DNA from: Monosiga brevicollis MX1
Taxonomy: Eukaryota; Opisthokonta; Choanoflagellata; Craspedida; Salpingoecidae
Direction: 5' to 3'
NCBI RefSeq assembly: GCF_000002865.3
Contig: NW_001865039.1
Coordinates: 3,550,501-3,577,957 of the forward strand
Length of the DNA: 27,457 nucleotides
Within the stretch, counting starts at the first letter, position 1; each line of letters opens with the position of its first letter. The notes below the pieces were generated by a model. It was given only the letters and a program-made list of their open reading frames with translations, had not been told where the DNA came from and searched no databases. The translations under genes and the position numbers were made by a program. Of this stretch, positions 1 through 9,771 are shown one piece after another.

Positions 1-498
1 CCCCGGCGTATCAAGAGGTCGTGGCGGCTCACGCTGACTGAGGGCTGCAAAGCGCACCCGGCATGAACAGGCCAGCAGAAGGCAAGCAGCGACCCCGCCT
101 CACGACGCGAGGGCAACAGAAACTGCAGCAGCCGATCAAGCAAGAGCGCCTTCAACGCAACGTTCTCGCTTAGCGACCATCACAGAGGGGGTAGATACCT
201 TGAAAAGTCGTCGCGGCGAGGGATGTCAGCATATTCATTGCTACCAAGCGTCAGAGCGCAAAACAACGGTAGATCGTCCGCCTCGCTCGCTCCTTCGCTC
301 GCTCGCTCGCCCTTCCTTCCTCGGGGGAAGCGTAGGGCAGAGACAAGGAGAGAAAGAGAGGTTGTTCGAGAAAGAGAGAGAAGGAGAGAGAGAAGAACGG
401 ACCTTTGACGAGCCATCACCGGCTCGCTGCTCGTGGGCGTGCTGAGGTTACACAAAGAGGAGAGGCTTTTTCATACATCAAAATAGGAGCGATTTGAA
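1..498. other. 5' flank of the ACTR10-like gene, no gene recognised
   Basis: I see no recognisable coding exon here. Short open frames on both strands have low-complexity Ser/Arg-rich translations caused by the CT- and GA-rich composition. The stretch probably holds the promoter and 5' UTR of the gene starting at 499, and possibly the end of a gene outside the window. Confidence 0.5.
336..405. repeat. GA-rich (purine) low-complexity tract
   Basis: The plus strand is almost purely purine here, built of imperfect GAGA and GAAAGAGA units, and follows a CTCGCTCG-type tract at about 278-312. It lies about 100 bp upstream of the ACTR10-like start codon, so it may be promoter or 5' UTR sequence. 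A regulatory role is inference. Confidence 0.7.
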
Positions 499-3347
499 AT
501 GTCGTCGTCTTCCTCGGCCAGTGATCTGGCGGGGATCGCCACTCGTGCCAGTGCGGCCTCATCCCCTGGACCCGAGGCCCGGCGAGTCGATTTGGGCCGC
601 ACGGGGGCACGCAAGTCCTCCGTCGGACTGGGCCTGCCCAAAGGCAGTGGGGGTACCTCAGTGGCCAGCGAGCGGCCCGCCGTGGTACTCGAATTCGGCT
701 CGCGCTGGATCCGGGCGGGCTTTGCCGGCGAGCACCTCCCACGGGCCATGATCCCTATCGCTCTTGATCTTCGCAATGAACCCGTGGATCTGTTGCAAAG
801 CATCTGGTCAGCTCCCAGTGCAGTTGAAGCCGGTGAAGCTGATGAAGCGGAGTCAAAAGCTCCGAGTCAGCAAGAGTACCTTGATTTGATTATTGATGCC
901 CTTTTTAAGGTCTGCCCTCGCCACACCCCACACCTGCCCGGGCCTTTTCACTGCTTGAGGCTGCCTTGGACCTATGATCATGACTTACCGTTGCCATATC
1001 CTGGTGGCGGCTGCTTCATTTAGATCTTCTATGACACTCTTTTGGTGCGCCCAGTCGATCGACGGGTTGTCGTGGTCGAAGACCAGCATCTCCCCTTGCC
1101 ATTTCGCCGTGCAATTGCCGACGCCCTGCTCTCATACTACAAGGTTTGTGCTTGAATGTGTCTCATGTCTTCCGAGCCTGGCCGTTGCACCCTGTTCATG
1201 CAATGCTGCTATTTTTCCTCTGACCCACGCAGTGCGAAGGAGTATGCTTCGTACCCAACTTTGATGCCTTTGGCTATCTGTGGCCCGTGGAGGCAGCCTT
1301 GATCGTGGATGTGGGGCACACTGATTCGCGGATATATCCAATTTACACCGGCCAGCTCGTGCGGCGTGGTGTCGTTGTGAGCCTGTCCGGCGGTGCCGAT
1401 CTCCAGACCTACCTGAGGCATCTATTGTCCCAGCACGCCACAATCGAGCGAGCGTCAAGCACCGCCCCCTCAACCATGCCCGAACTTGCTCAGAGCTTGA
1501 CTCCCGATCAGCTCGAAGACATTCTGGTACGGCTTGCTGACAAACCTTTTGAGTTACAAAGCCCGGCCTCACGCCCGCCTCGGGGCTTCGGAACAATGGT
1601 GGCCCTTGCTTGACCTGCTTTAATTGCCTTTAGGCACGAGCCTGCTTTGCCTGCGGCCCGGCTGACGGCAGTGCTGTACCCGAAGTATCATATCGACTGG
1701 CCGACGGCACAATCATCCGCCTCAATGAAGCCATCCGCACGAATGTGGCTGACGTTTTGTTTGAAGACGACGAGTTTGGCGACGGCCTCGTCACGGGCAT
1801 CCTCACAGCCCTCCAGGCGTGTCCCGTCGATGTCCGCCGTGGTTAGTCTTCATGTTCCTTCACCTGCACAAACAACACAAGCGCTGTTGCCTGGGAAAAA
1901 AACGACAAAACAGCAAAAGCACGAGTCAACAATACATGGCAAACTTCTGTGCGTGGGCCGCCATCCATTGTCTCAGTTTTGATTTGTGTAATTTTTTTTT
2001 TTTAGAGCTTGCCAAGAACCTGGTGGTAGTGGGTGGCCACGCCCACCTGCGAGGCTTGCGATATCGCCTGCTGCAGTCATTACCACACACTTTGCGCTCC
2101 ATTTCCGAGTCAGCAAATGATCATGTCGAGAAGGGGCCACAGCGCTTTCGCGTTCGCCTCGCTTTTGACATGCAATACACCAGCCCGCTTTACACCATGG
2201 CCAGTACGGTAGAGAAGATCAAGTACGCAGCTTGCATTGAACTTCAAGAGCCAAAGCCGATATGACCTCGTCCTCAGAGGATATCTATCGTCAAGTGGCC
2301 GTTTGCTCACCTTTGTCGTCTGCGGACTCAGGATGGAGCTGGCCGAGGAACTCTCAACGGCTCTCTGGCGCGACGCCATGGTCGAGCAACCCAGTCCCGA
2401 GTCATTGGTGCTGACAGTGGAAACACTGGAACCAGTCAAGACCGATGGCATGAAGGTACCGAGGCTTTGCTGCTAGCTTGGAAGGGGAAAGGAGAGCGAG
2501 TTGAAGGACAGGCGTGGTTGTCAGTTTCAGTCAGAAAGGTCTGGGGTCGGAAGCAGTCAGAAAGGTCTGGGATCGGAAGGAGTCAGGCCGTCGTGGTGTC
2601 GTCGCGAATTGACCCGGGCCGAAACGCATTTGCATTGTCAGGGCAAGATTATATCCGGCAAGACCACTCTGGTTATGAGTGAGGCCGCGTGTGAGCCTGC
2701 TCCCAGCGATGAAGGTACACCCGCATTGCTGCAAGCCCTTGTTACTGCTCTTGTCTGGCATTTGCTTCGTCTCCACGTCACTGGGTTCCCATCTCTTCTC
2801 TTGGTGTAGCGCGGGCCTTTGCCATTCACGATGTGCCGGTTCAAAGCAATTGTGTCTTCTGGACAGCCGCGGCCGTGTTTGCCGCCCTTCCGGGAAATGA
2901 AAAGTACTTTTTAAGTCCATCCAAGTATCAGAAAGACGGCACTCTTCCTGATTGGGCCTCCATCGTGGAGCAAGGTACATCCTGACAGGAGCTTCGTTTT
3001 TATGCTTTTGACCAAGCCTTGGCTGGACTAGGGCTTGTTTGCTCGTTTGTATAGTACATGGCCAGGTTGAACGAATTTGTGCATGTGCTTGCTGGCGAAA
3101 CGTAGAACTAGTTGATCCGATGCGAGCCACAACTACGACGACGACCACTAGCTTCTTGGCCGGCACCCCCGGCGCTGGTGCGCGCAGTGTTCTCAAGACC
3201 ACCACGCTGCGTCGCAGCCTTCAGACAACGGTGGAAACCACACATCGCCTATCAAGTGGTCCACGGGCGACGGGCCCCGATTCTGCCGTTGCTTCCACTC
3301 CTGCACCCCGTAGTGGCAGTGGCAATCCCCCGACAGCGTCCGAGTAG
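499..3347 (+). CDS. ACTR10: Actin-related protein 10/11 (dynactin pointed-end subunit)
   Basis: Arp11/ACTR10 caps the pointed end of the dynactin filament in the cytoplasm and helps dynein bind cargo. Nine exons join in frame: 499-909, 1024-1143, 1233-1526, 1634-1841, 2006-2222, 2332-2455, 2642-2714, 2810-2974, 3112-3347 (615 aa). After an ~57-residue Ser/Gly-rich leader comes the actin-fold start AVVLEFGSRWIRAGFAGEH. Exon 2 encodes VRPVDRRVVVVED, exon 4 starts ARACF, exon 5 has ELAKNLVVVGG, and exon 8 has NCVFWTAAAVFAAL then GTLPDWASI. All match ACTR10 in order. It is longer than the human protein (417 aa, from memory) because of the leader, an insertion encoded by exons 5-7 just before NCVFW, and a Thr/Ser/Pro-rich 78-residue tail. 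The start at 499 is the first ATG of the open frame; exons 6 and 7 are the least certain. Confidence 0.87.
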
Positions 3348-4549
3348 GCGCCAAGCGTCGCCCTTTTGTGTGGGTGCTCAACGCTGGTTCTTGCGTGAAG
3401 CAATTGTCTGTTCGCCGTTGCCTGATCTGGCTCACGTTGGCAACGCATTTTGTGCGGCACTCCCCTGCGTTTGATGTTTCAATTGATCCGAGAGCCGATA
3501 ACCAAAAGTCACCTGATTGGGCCTTGAGCACACAGACTCGCACTTGCTCACGATGGTCATGGAGCCATGCATTCAGCACAGGTTGATCAAGGCAGGCCAT
3601 TCTTAGCTAATGCTTTGCAATACCATGTGCAGCATCTTGAAATAGCCCGAGTGCCAAGCCACAGGGCAAGAGTAGCCAGAAATTGGTCATGCATACACAC
3701 CCTTTTCAAACGTTTCAGATTGGGCCCGCGATCTGTCCTCTGTCCCCGGCTAGGTGCTTGGCTGGTTACTTTCGCATGCGGCTTTTGTTCCAACACCCCA
3801 TCTCGACGCCATCGTGCAAGCTCTTGCCTGCGTATGTGAATGAGCAAGAGACATTCATCGAAGTAAGAACGAGAACATGCATCGGCAGGGGCTTTGGATG
3901 GGCTTCTCGTTGAAGGAGTGGCAGTGCAACATGACCTGGGTGATCAAGGCCAGCATGGCCAATGACGGGAAGAGCAATACGAGCGGTATGAGTGGTCCAT
4001 ATGTAGGTGTGTACGTAGGTGTTGCGCTGCGAGCTTATGTCTGCTTTGAAACCCATCTTTCAAATGCGTGGCAAGGAGGACACACTCCTTCTTTTTTTGA
4101 AACAAAAATGCTGACACAAAAATGCTGACAATTGTGTGAAATCAATGTTGTGTTGTCAGACCTTTTCCGCCTACTTTGCAGATGCTTGCAAGAAGGCTAT
4201 CTTGCCCATGACTGACGTGCATCGAGTCATGCGTGATCGCTCTTGCGGTCGTGCCCGCTCCTCGCGAAACATGATTTGTGACCTACACTATCAAGTAGGC
4301 TCGAGCCGAAGTAACATGGCATGCCCACAGTGCCTGGTAGAGAGCAAGGGTTAGTGTGCCGTTTCGAATGCATGCTTGGGGGCACCGTACAAGTGCAGCT
4401 CCGTGGCTGTTGACTGGCATTTTACAACGACAGCACAGCCTCTCCAAAGCTAGCCTCACCAGCGACCACCTCAGCGACCCAACCAGCGGCCCGCGAACAG
4501 CGATCACTTGCTTAGACCCTCTTCGTGCTCTTACACAAGCACCGACATC
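3348..4549. other. Intergenic region, nothing recognised
   Basis: About 1.2 kb separates two plus-strand genes. The short open frames have no family motif I recognise and no convincing chain of splice sites. It should hold the ACTR10 3' UTR and the promoter of the gene at 4550. No tRNA with credible A and B boxes was found. Confidence 0.5.
4102..4129 (+). repeat. 14-bp tandem duplication (two copies)
   Basis: The unit ACAAAAATGCTGAC occurs twice in perfect tandem, shortly after a T-tract. It looks like a simple local duplication with no evident function. Confidence 0.85.
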
Positions 4550-7195
4550 ATGAAGGCCGCCTCAACCGGCCTCCTGCTGGCACTCCTCGTTCTTGGTACG
4601 AACCGGTTGCTGCTGCCCGAGTCAACCGATGCAATACTCGGCTCGCTGGTGGCATACCTTCTAACTGATGGACCCGCATTCTAGGAACGACCGCCTGCGA
4701 CATTACCCTCTCGCTGGATCTGTTTGACAACATTCAGCCCTGTCTCACCGCTTTCTCCAATGATGTGGCTGCCTGCTCCGAAAGCTCCGACTCGGTGCGT
4801 TTCTCTCTTGACGCATCGAATCGATGTTTTGTGCATGCCGGCCATTAACTTTAATCTCATTGCGTTTTCTTGTGTAATCCTTTTCAATCGCTGAACCCAT
4901 GCCTAGACTTGCATTTGCCCTGTCCTTCACAATTACCTTGAGGTCTGTCACATCGCCCGCTGCTGGTCGTTGTACTCTAATGCCTGAGGACTGACTTTGC
5001 CTTCTTTGTTTTGTTGTTACGTCCACAGTGCACCGCCAACCGATTCATCAGCACCGACGGCTGCTTGGCCACAAACGGCACCAACATGATCCGTGATATG
5101 CTGACTGATTACTCTGAGGGCCTGTGTGAGGAATTGGCCAACTTTGAGCTCGAAATCACCATCTCCGTCCCCACTAGTAAGTTTTGTTATCACAGCAACC
5201 TAAAGCTTGCTTGCCAAGGGGATCGGACATCCTCACATCCAACTGTCTGTCAGACTTCTCCATGTTCTCCCGTGCCCAACTGCGCGCTATGGCCCGCCGC
5301 ATCCTGGAGCAGGGTGGTGTCACCGGTCTTCGCGACGTGGACTTTGTTGTCAGCGTACGTAGCCTACCTCATCCGTGTATGCCCATCGTGGTGCTCCCTT
5401 CTCCCTTTCTCCCTTACCCTGCACCCCACAATGCACGCCAGCTCATGTTGACTCGGATTGCGCTTTCGACAGTACTCGGTCAACACCTCCTTCAGCAGTG
5501 ACATTGATTTGACCATCCAGTACGCCGGCCTCGTGCCTCCGGCCGCCCTCGAGATTCAGACCAACTACGAACAAGTCTTCTACATGGATGTGAACGGCAC
5601 CGTTTCCTTTTTCGATGCGTCCATCGAGCTGCCTTCCCTGTCCTTTGCCATTGACACACCTGGATGCTCCCTGGCTCTGACCCTGAGTGCCTACGATGAC
5701 CTGCGCAACTGCAGCCGTGATTTCTACGATGCGATCGAGAACTGCGATGGCGAGAATGACCGAGTTTGTTTCTGCCCCGCGGCCTTTGATTACATGGAGT
5801 GCGCCAAGGAAAGCCTGGCTACCGTGGACGGCTGCATGTCCTCCCCCATTGCCAATGAAATCCGCGAGCTCTACGCCAACTACTCTGACAGGACCTGTGA
5901 TGCACTTTCGGACTACGCCATTACCTTGACCGTCGAGGTGCCCAGCAACTTTTCGACCTTTTCCACTGCCCAGGTTGAGGCCTTTGCCCGTCGTCTTCTC
6001 AGCCAGGCTGGCATCGAGGTTGTTGTTGATGCCGCCTTTTTCGTCGAGGTTTGTCGTGCTACCGCCTGAGTACATTTGGGAGCAGCAGAGGAAACGAGTT
6101 TGCATTGAGGACTTTGTATCTCACGCTGCATGTGTTTGTGCGTGCCCTTGCAGTGGGAAACAATGCTTGAGGCCAGCGGTGCCGTCAACATGACCATTTT
6201 CTATGCCGGAGAGGCCCCACCTGCCACCTTGGAGCTGCAAGGCACCTATGGCGCCGTTGCCTACGTGGACAATGCCAACAGCTCGTCTAGCTACGAATTT
6301 GCGGTGAACCTGACTAGCATGTCGGTTGAGCTGGCTTCCGAAACTTGCAACGTTGCCCTCTCCCTCGACCTGGCCCGCGAGCTCGACAGCTGCGTTCGTG
6401 ACTTTGTGCAGGCTGTCGAGCCATGCAATGCCACCTTTGGCGACCTGTCCACTGAAGCTGCTGTATGCGCCTGCCCTCTGGTCTTTGACTACGTCGAGTG
6501 CGCCACTGAGAAAATTGCCGCAACAGAGGGTTGTGTGCCTGCCGAGGCCACCAATCAAATTCGCGCGGCCATGGAGAATATGACAGATTTCGTTTGCGAA
6601 ACTCTCAGCGAGTTTGAGATCGAGCTCGTCTTTGCCGTGCCTGAGAGTACGTTCTGAGCCCGCTTGCTTCCAGGCCCCTCCCGCCTCTTTTGTTGCACGT
6701 CCTACAGCAGCGATTTGATGTAAACCTCACGGGTGTTTGCCTGCCTATGTTTGCTTAGACTTTTCAACCTTTACCGAGGCGCAGATTACGGCTTTTGGTC
6801 GCACTTTGCTGATTGCTGCCGGTATCACAGACCTGGAGGATGGCGACTTTACCATTGAGTGGAGCACACCAAGCGGCTCAGGCTCTGTCGAGGGTTCGAT
6901 CGAGGTCGAGATTGAGTACACGGGTATGGTGGCTCCAGCGACCTTCGAAATGCAGCAGTCGTTCTCCTTTGTCACCTACAACGATGCCAACGGTTCGGCC
7001 GGCAACGGCACTGTCACTGGCCGCTCCGTGAGCATGTCTTCAGTTCAGCTGGTGGCCGACGGCGATGACATTGAGGAGCTGGATGATGATGTCGACGGCG
7101 GCGACGATGATGATGAGAATGGTGCCGGTGCTCTGACGGCCCCGGCTCTGGCTCTGACCTTGTTTGCCACTCTCTTGGGCACTCGTCTTCTTTAA
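4550..7195 (+). CDS. Three-module secreted, probably GPI-anchored surface protein
   Basis: The family is not recognised. Exons 4550-4595, 4685-4794, 5029-5176, 5254-5354, 5473-6048, 6154-6646 and 6759-7195 join in frame to 636 aa. Residues 1-16 form a signal peptide (MKAASTGLLLALLVLG). Three homologous modules of ~180-190 residues follow, starting near C20, C200 and C392. Each has a Cys-rich helical first half (pattern C-x(12-15)-C, then paired cysteines, ending in a hydrophobic strand and VP), then NFS-x-FS/T-x-AQ with an RRLL-like helix, then a beta segment with Y-x-G-x(2)-PA-x-LE-x-Q and Y-x-D-N. Many N-x-S/T sites are present. After module 3 an acidic Asp/Glu stretch leads to a small-residue site (NGAG) and a hydrophobic C-terminus ending LGTRLL, typical of a GPI signal. 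An adhesion or receptor role is inference. Confidence 0.82.
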
Positions 7196-7542
7196 AGCGA
7201 CCTATTTATTTTTCGATGAGTGGAAGGACCTGATCCCAATGCCGCTGGTTTCTTGCGCCTCCCTTCGTCACGACAGTCCGTTTTGTTCGTATTGATGTTG
7301 CAAACGATTCGACGCGCCACGCGCGCCTTTTGGCCCTGGTTGGCTCTCTTTCAACTTTTGTGTATGCGTCGCTTGGTCGTGGGCTTATGTTTCCCGTCGC
7401 GTGTGTGTACGAGGTGCCTCGCTGTCACTTGTCGTTTTCGTCCACGATGCTGCTACTTCTTCTCTGTGTCATCAAACTCAATCGATGATCAATTCACACT
7501 GGACAGATACTCGACAAGATGCTTAGTTCCGGCGAGGCGCTT
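7196..7542. other. Convergent 3' intergenic region
   Basis: This 347-bp gap lies between the stop of the plus-strand surface-protein gene and the stop of the minus-strand ENTPD-like gene. It must hold both 3' UTRs. CTATTTATTTTT just after 7200 contains AATAAA on the minus strand, but it is far from the ENTPD stop, so its use is uncertain. No other feature is seen. Confidence 0.5.
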
Positions 7543-9190
7543 CTAATAACCCAGACGCTCGAGCTCCTCAGAAAGCTCTTCGAGCGAAGCTCCCAAGGGC
7601 CACTGTGTCTCAATGGCCTCACCACGGAAAGGTAGCTTCTGGGCTAGGGTAAGCTTGGCGTTGGACTTGATGCCAAAGCCATCCTCAAGCAAGGCAACGA
7701 TAAAGTTGAGGTCCATACACAAGAAAGGGGCGTTCTTAGCATCCACCGCGGGGAAGCGCGCCATGATTCGTTCAGCAGTTTCACCACAAGCCGCGTTGGC
7801 CATGCGCTCGTAGTCGGCCGGCGTCAGCAGACCGCGCTCAGCATCGGATGCAATCAGGCCTGGGACAAGATCGAGCGAGGTCGTGAGGCAAAAAGCCGAC
7901 CATCAAACGAAGCAATAAATGGGATTCCTGGGTTGAACGTACCGGTATCGACGGCCCGATCAAAATAATAAGACATTGCAAAGATGGGCTGGTTGTTCTC
8001 AATCTGAGGCTGAGCGGGGGCACTGGCAAAGGAGCCGCCGGGGCTGATCAAAACACGGCGAGCGTGCTGGCGGCAGGCCGCGGCACCAACAGTCTTGGAA
8101 GCCTCGGCCTTGTACGTCTTGCCATCGTAAGAGTAAAGCACGGGTGTGGTGACGCAAGGCGACCAGATCTTTTGCGCGCCATCGAGGCGAGCATCACCGG
8201 CGGGGATGCCAAAGCCAAGCATGGCACCACGGCCGGCCATGAGACCGAGACCCAAATGACTGTAAATGTACATGGAAAGTTCAGTGCCCATGATGTTGGT
8301 GGAGATGAGCTTGTTGTCACGGTGGGCCACGGCCATGGCAATTTGAGTGGATCCACCACCCAGATCCAGAACCACGCACTGGCGGTGGGAGGGCTGGCCG
8401 ATGGTGTTGAGAAGATAGTTGACGGTGACCCAAGCAAACTTGCCCTCATTCAGACCTTCCATAATCTCGACAGCATCTTCGGGGTCAAAGAGGAAGGGAT
8501 AGCTCTTGATGAGGGACTCCACCTCCGTCAAAAGCGCCTGCGCCTTCTCCTGTGGCAGAAGCCGCAGGCCTGCCGTGGCCTTGAGGTTGATGGGCGTAAT
8601 GGCACGCTTGTTTTCAGGCACCGTCGACATGGCAATGTCGAGCAAAGGCATGAGGCTTTCAGCACCAGCGCGGGGATCGTCAGCATAGGAGCTCAAGCCG
8701 GGCTTGATGGATTGAAACACCTCAGACTGAAGCTCCATAGCGTCATTTTCAGCGTCGAGTGACTTGAAGTGATACACGTGGATGCGCGAGCCTGCGTTCA
8801 GCCATGGCCACAATGCAGCAGGGTTTCGAATGTGAGAAGTCCAGCAGGCTCGGCGGAAAGTTGAAGCAGGGGAAAGCGCGGGATCTTACCCGTGGAGCCT
8901 GCATCGATCATGATGCCGTAAAAGTCACCATAGTAGACCGAGCTGAGGCTAGGGCTGGGTGATGAAGCGAGGAGCCAAATCAACAGGATGGCACCTGCAG
9001 CTAGACCAAGAACACGCAGGGGGAAAACCTAATACCATGCAAGGAGGCACAGGGAAGACCCGGGGAGAGATGTCGATATCAAAGTGACGACTGTGAAGGG
9101 GGCAAGGCATAGGTGTGCCGCGCAGCAGAGATCTGAGCCGCATGCGCGCGCGCTGACCTGCGTGCCCCCGGCTACACCCTTGCGGCTCAT
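7543..9190 (-). CDS. ENTPD5/6: Ectonucleoside diphosphohydrolase, ENTPD5/6 type (GDA1/CD39)
   Basis: The enzyme hydrolyses nucleoside di- and triphosphates in the secretory pathway or outside the cell; ENTPD5 clears UDP made by glycoprotein reglucosylation in the ER. Exons 9190-9158, 9028-8890, 8791-7943 and 7859-7543 join in frame to 445 aa, starting at a CCACC-ATG. One membrane segment lies at about residues 13-33, so it is a signal-anchor or uncleaved leader. The apyrase conserved regions are all visible: ACR1 MIDAGSTGSRIHVYHF (51-66), ACR2 LKATAGLRLL (127-136), ACR3 NEGKFAWVTVNYL with the catalytic Glu (E173), ACR4 VLDLGGGSTQIA (198-209), and YYFDRAVDTG near the end. ACR2, DRAVDTG and the C-terminal DLNFIVALLEDGFG point to ENTPD5/6 rather than the two-membrane-span ENTPD1. 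The first exon codes only 11 residues. Confidence 0.94.
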
Positions 9191-9771
9191 GGTGGAGGCT
9201 TCTTGGTCACTGATTTGATCGGTCGTGTTGCGGCCCACGCTGTGGTTTGCCGGTGCCCTCCGCTTGGCTGATAAGGCCGACGGCATGAGAGAGCCTCCTG
9301 CGACAGCATCCCCATTCACACACGTGAGGCTTGGCAGGGACGCGGTGGCGTGCCACGCTGTCACCAAAGTCCAAAGATCCAGCCTGCAGTCACAACAACA
9401 CCAGACAATTCAGAGCAATTTATCCGTTCACGGACCACCCACCTACCCGTGCGTCCTTTGTCCACCAAATCGCGACCCGGCACAAACACCCGACGGCAAC
9501 GTGACACGGCAAAAATGACGGGACCAGGCACGCGTCAACGACGATGCACACACACACACAAAAAAAAAAACGAAACCTTGAACGGTCTTTCACTTGGTAA
9601 CAAGCAAGTATTGTAAAGTGGTTTCCTTTTATCTTTTCCGTGCCAAGGGCGGATGTGGATCAATTACTAGTTACTACTGAGGATGCTCTCATTTGGGAAA
9701 GCAGAACACCCAGTCGGTCAGGTACGATAGGTGGTCGTCGTTTATGCTAGAGGTAGGGGTCCATGTCATGC
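9191..9771. other. Intergenic region between the ENTPD-like and NPHP1 genes
   Basis: Both flanking genes are on the minus strand, so this holds the ENTPD promoter/5' UTR on its left and the NPHP1 3' UTR on its right. A short (CA)n tract followed by A10 lies at 9548-9570. No conserved coding segment is seen. Confidence 0.5.

Noticed and set aside
2660-2680. GKT P-loop-like motif in ACTR10 exon 7
   Set aside because: There is no surrounding nucleotide-binding fold; it lies in a short insertion of an actin-fold protein and is best explained as chance.
2531-3205. 224-codon open frame on the minus strand across ACTR10 exons 7-9
   Set aside because: It has a low-complexity Val/Arg composition and lies opposite exons that match ACTR10.
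4330-4385. tRNA-like TTTCGAATGC box
   Set aside because: No matching A box, acceptor stem or anticodon arm could be drawn around it.
5443-6105. 220-codon open frame opposite the surface-protein gene
   Set aside because: It mirrors exon 5 in a GC-rich region; the plus strand has continuous module homology and splice sites.
8064-8762. 232-codon open frame opposite the ENTPD-like gene
   Set aside because: It is antisense to the long conserved exon 3 of the ENTPD gene and has no family motif of its own.
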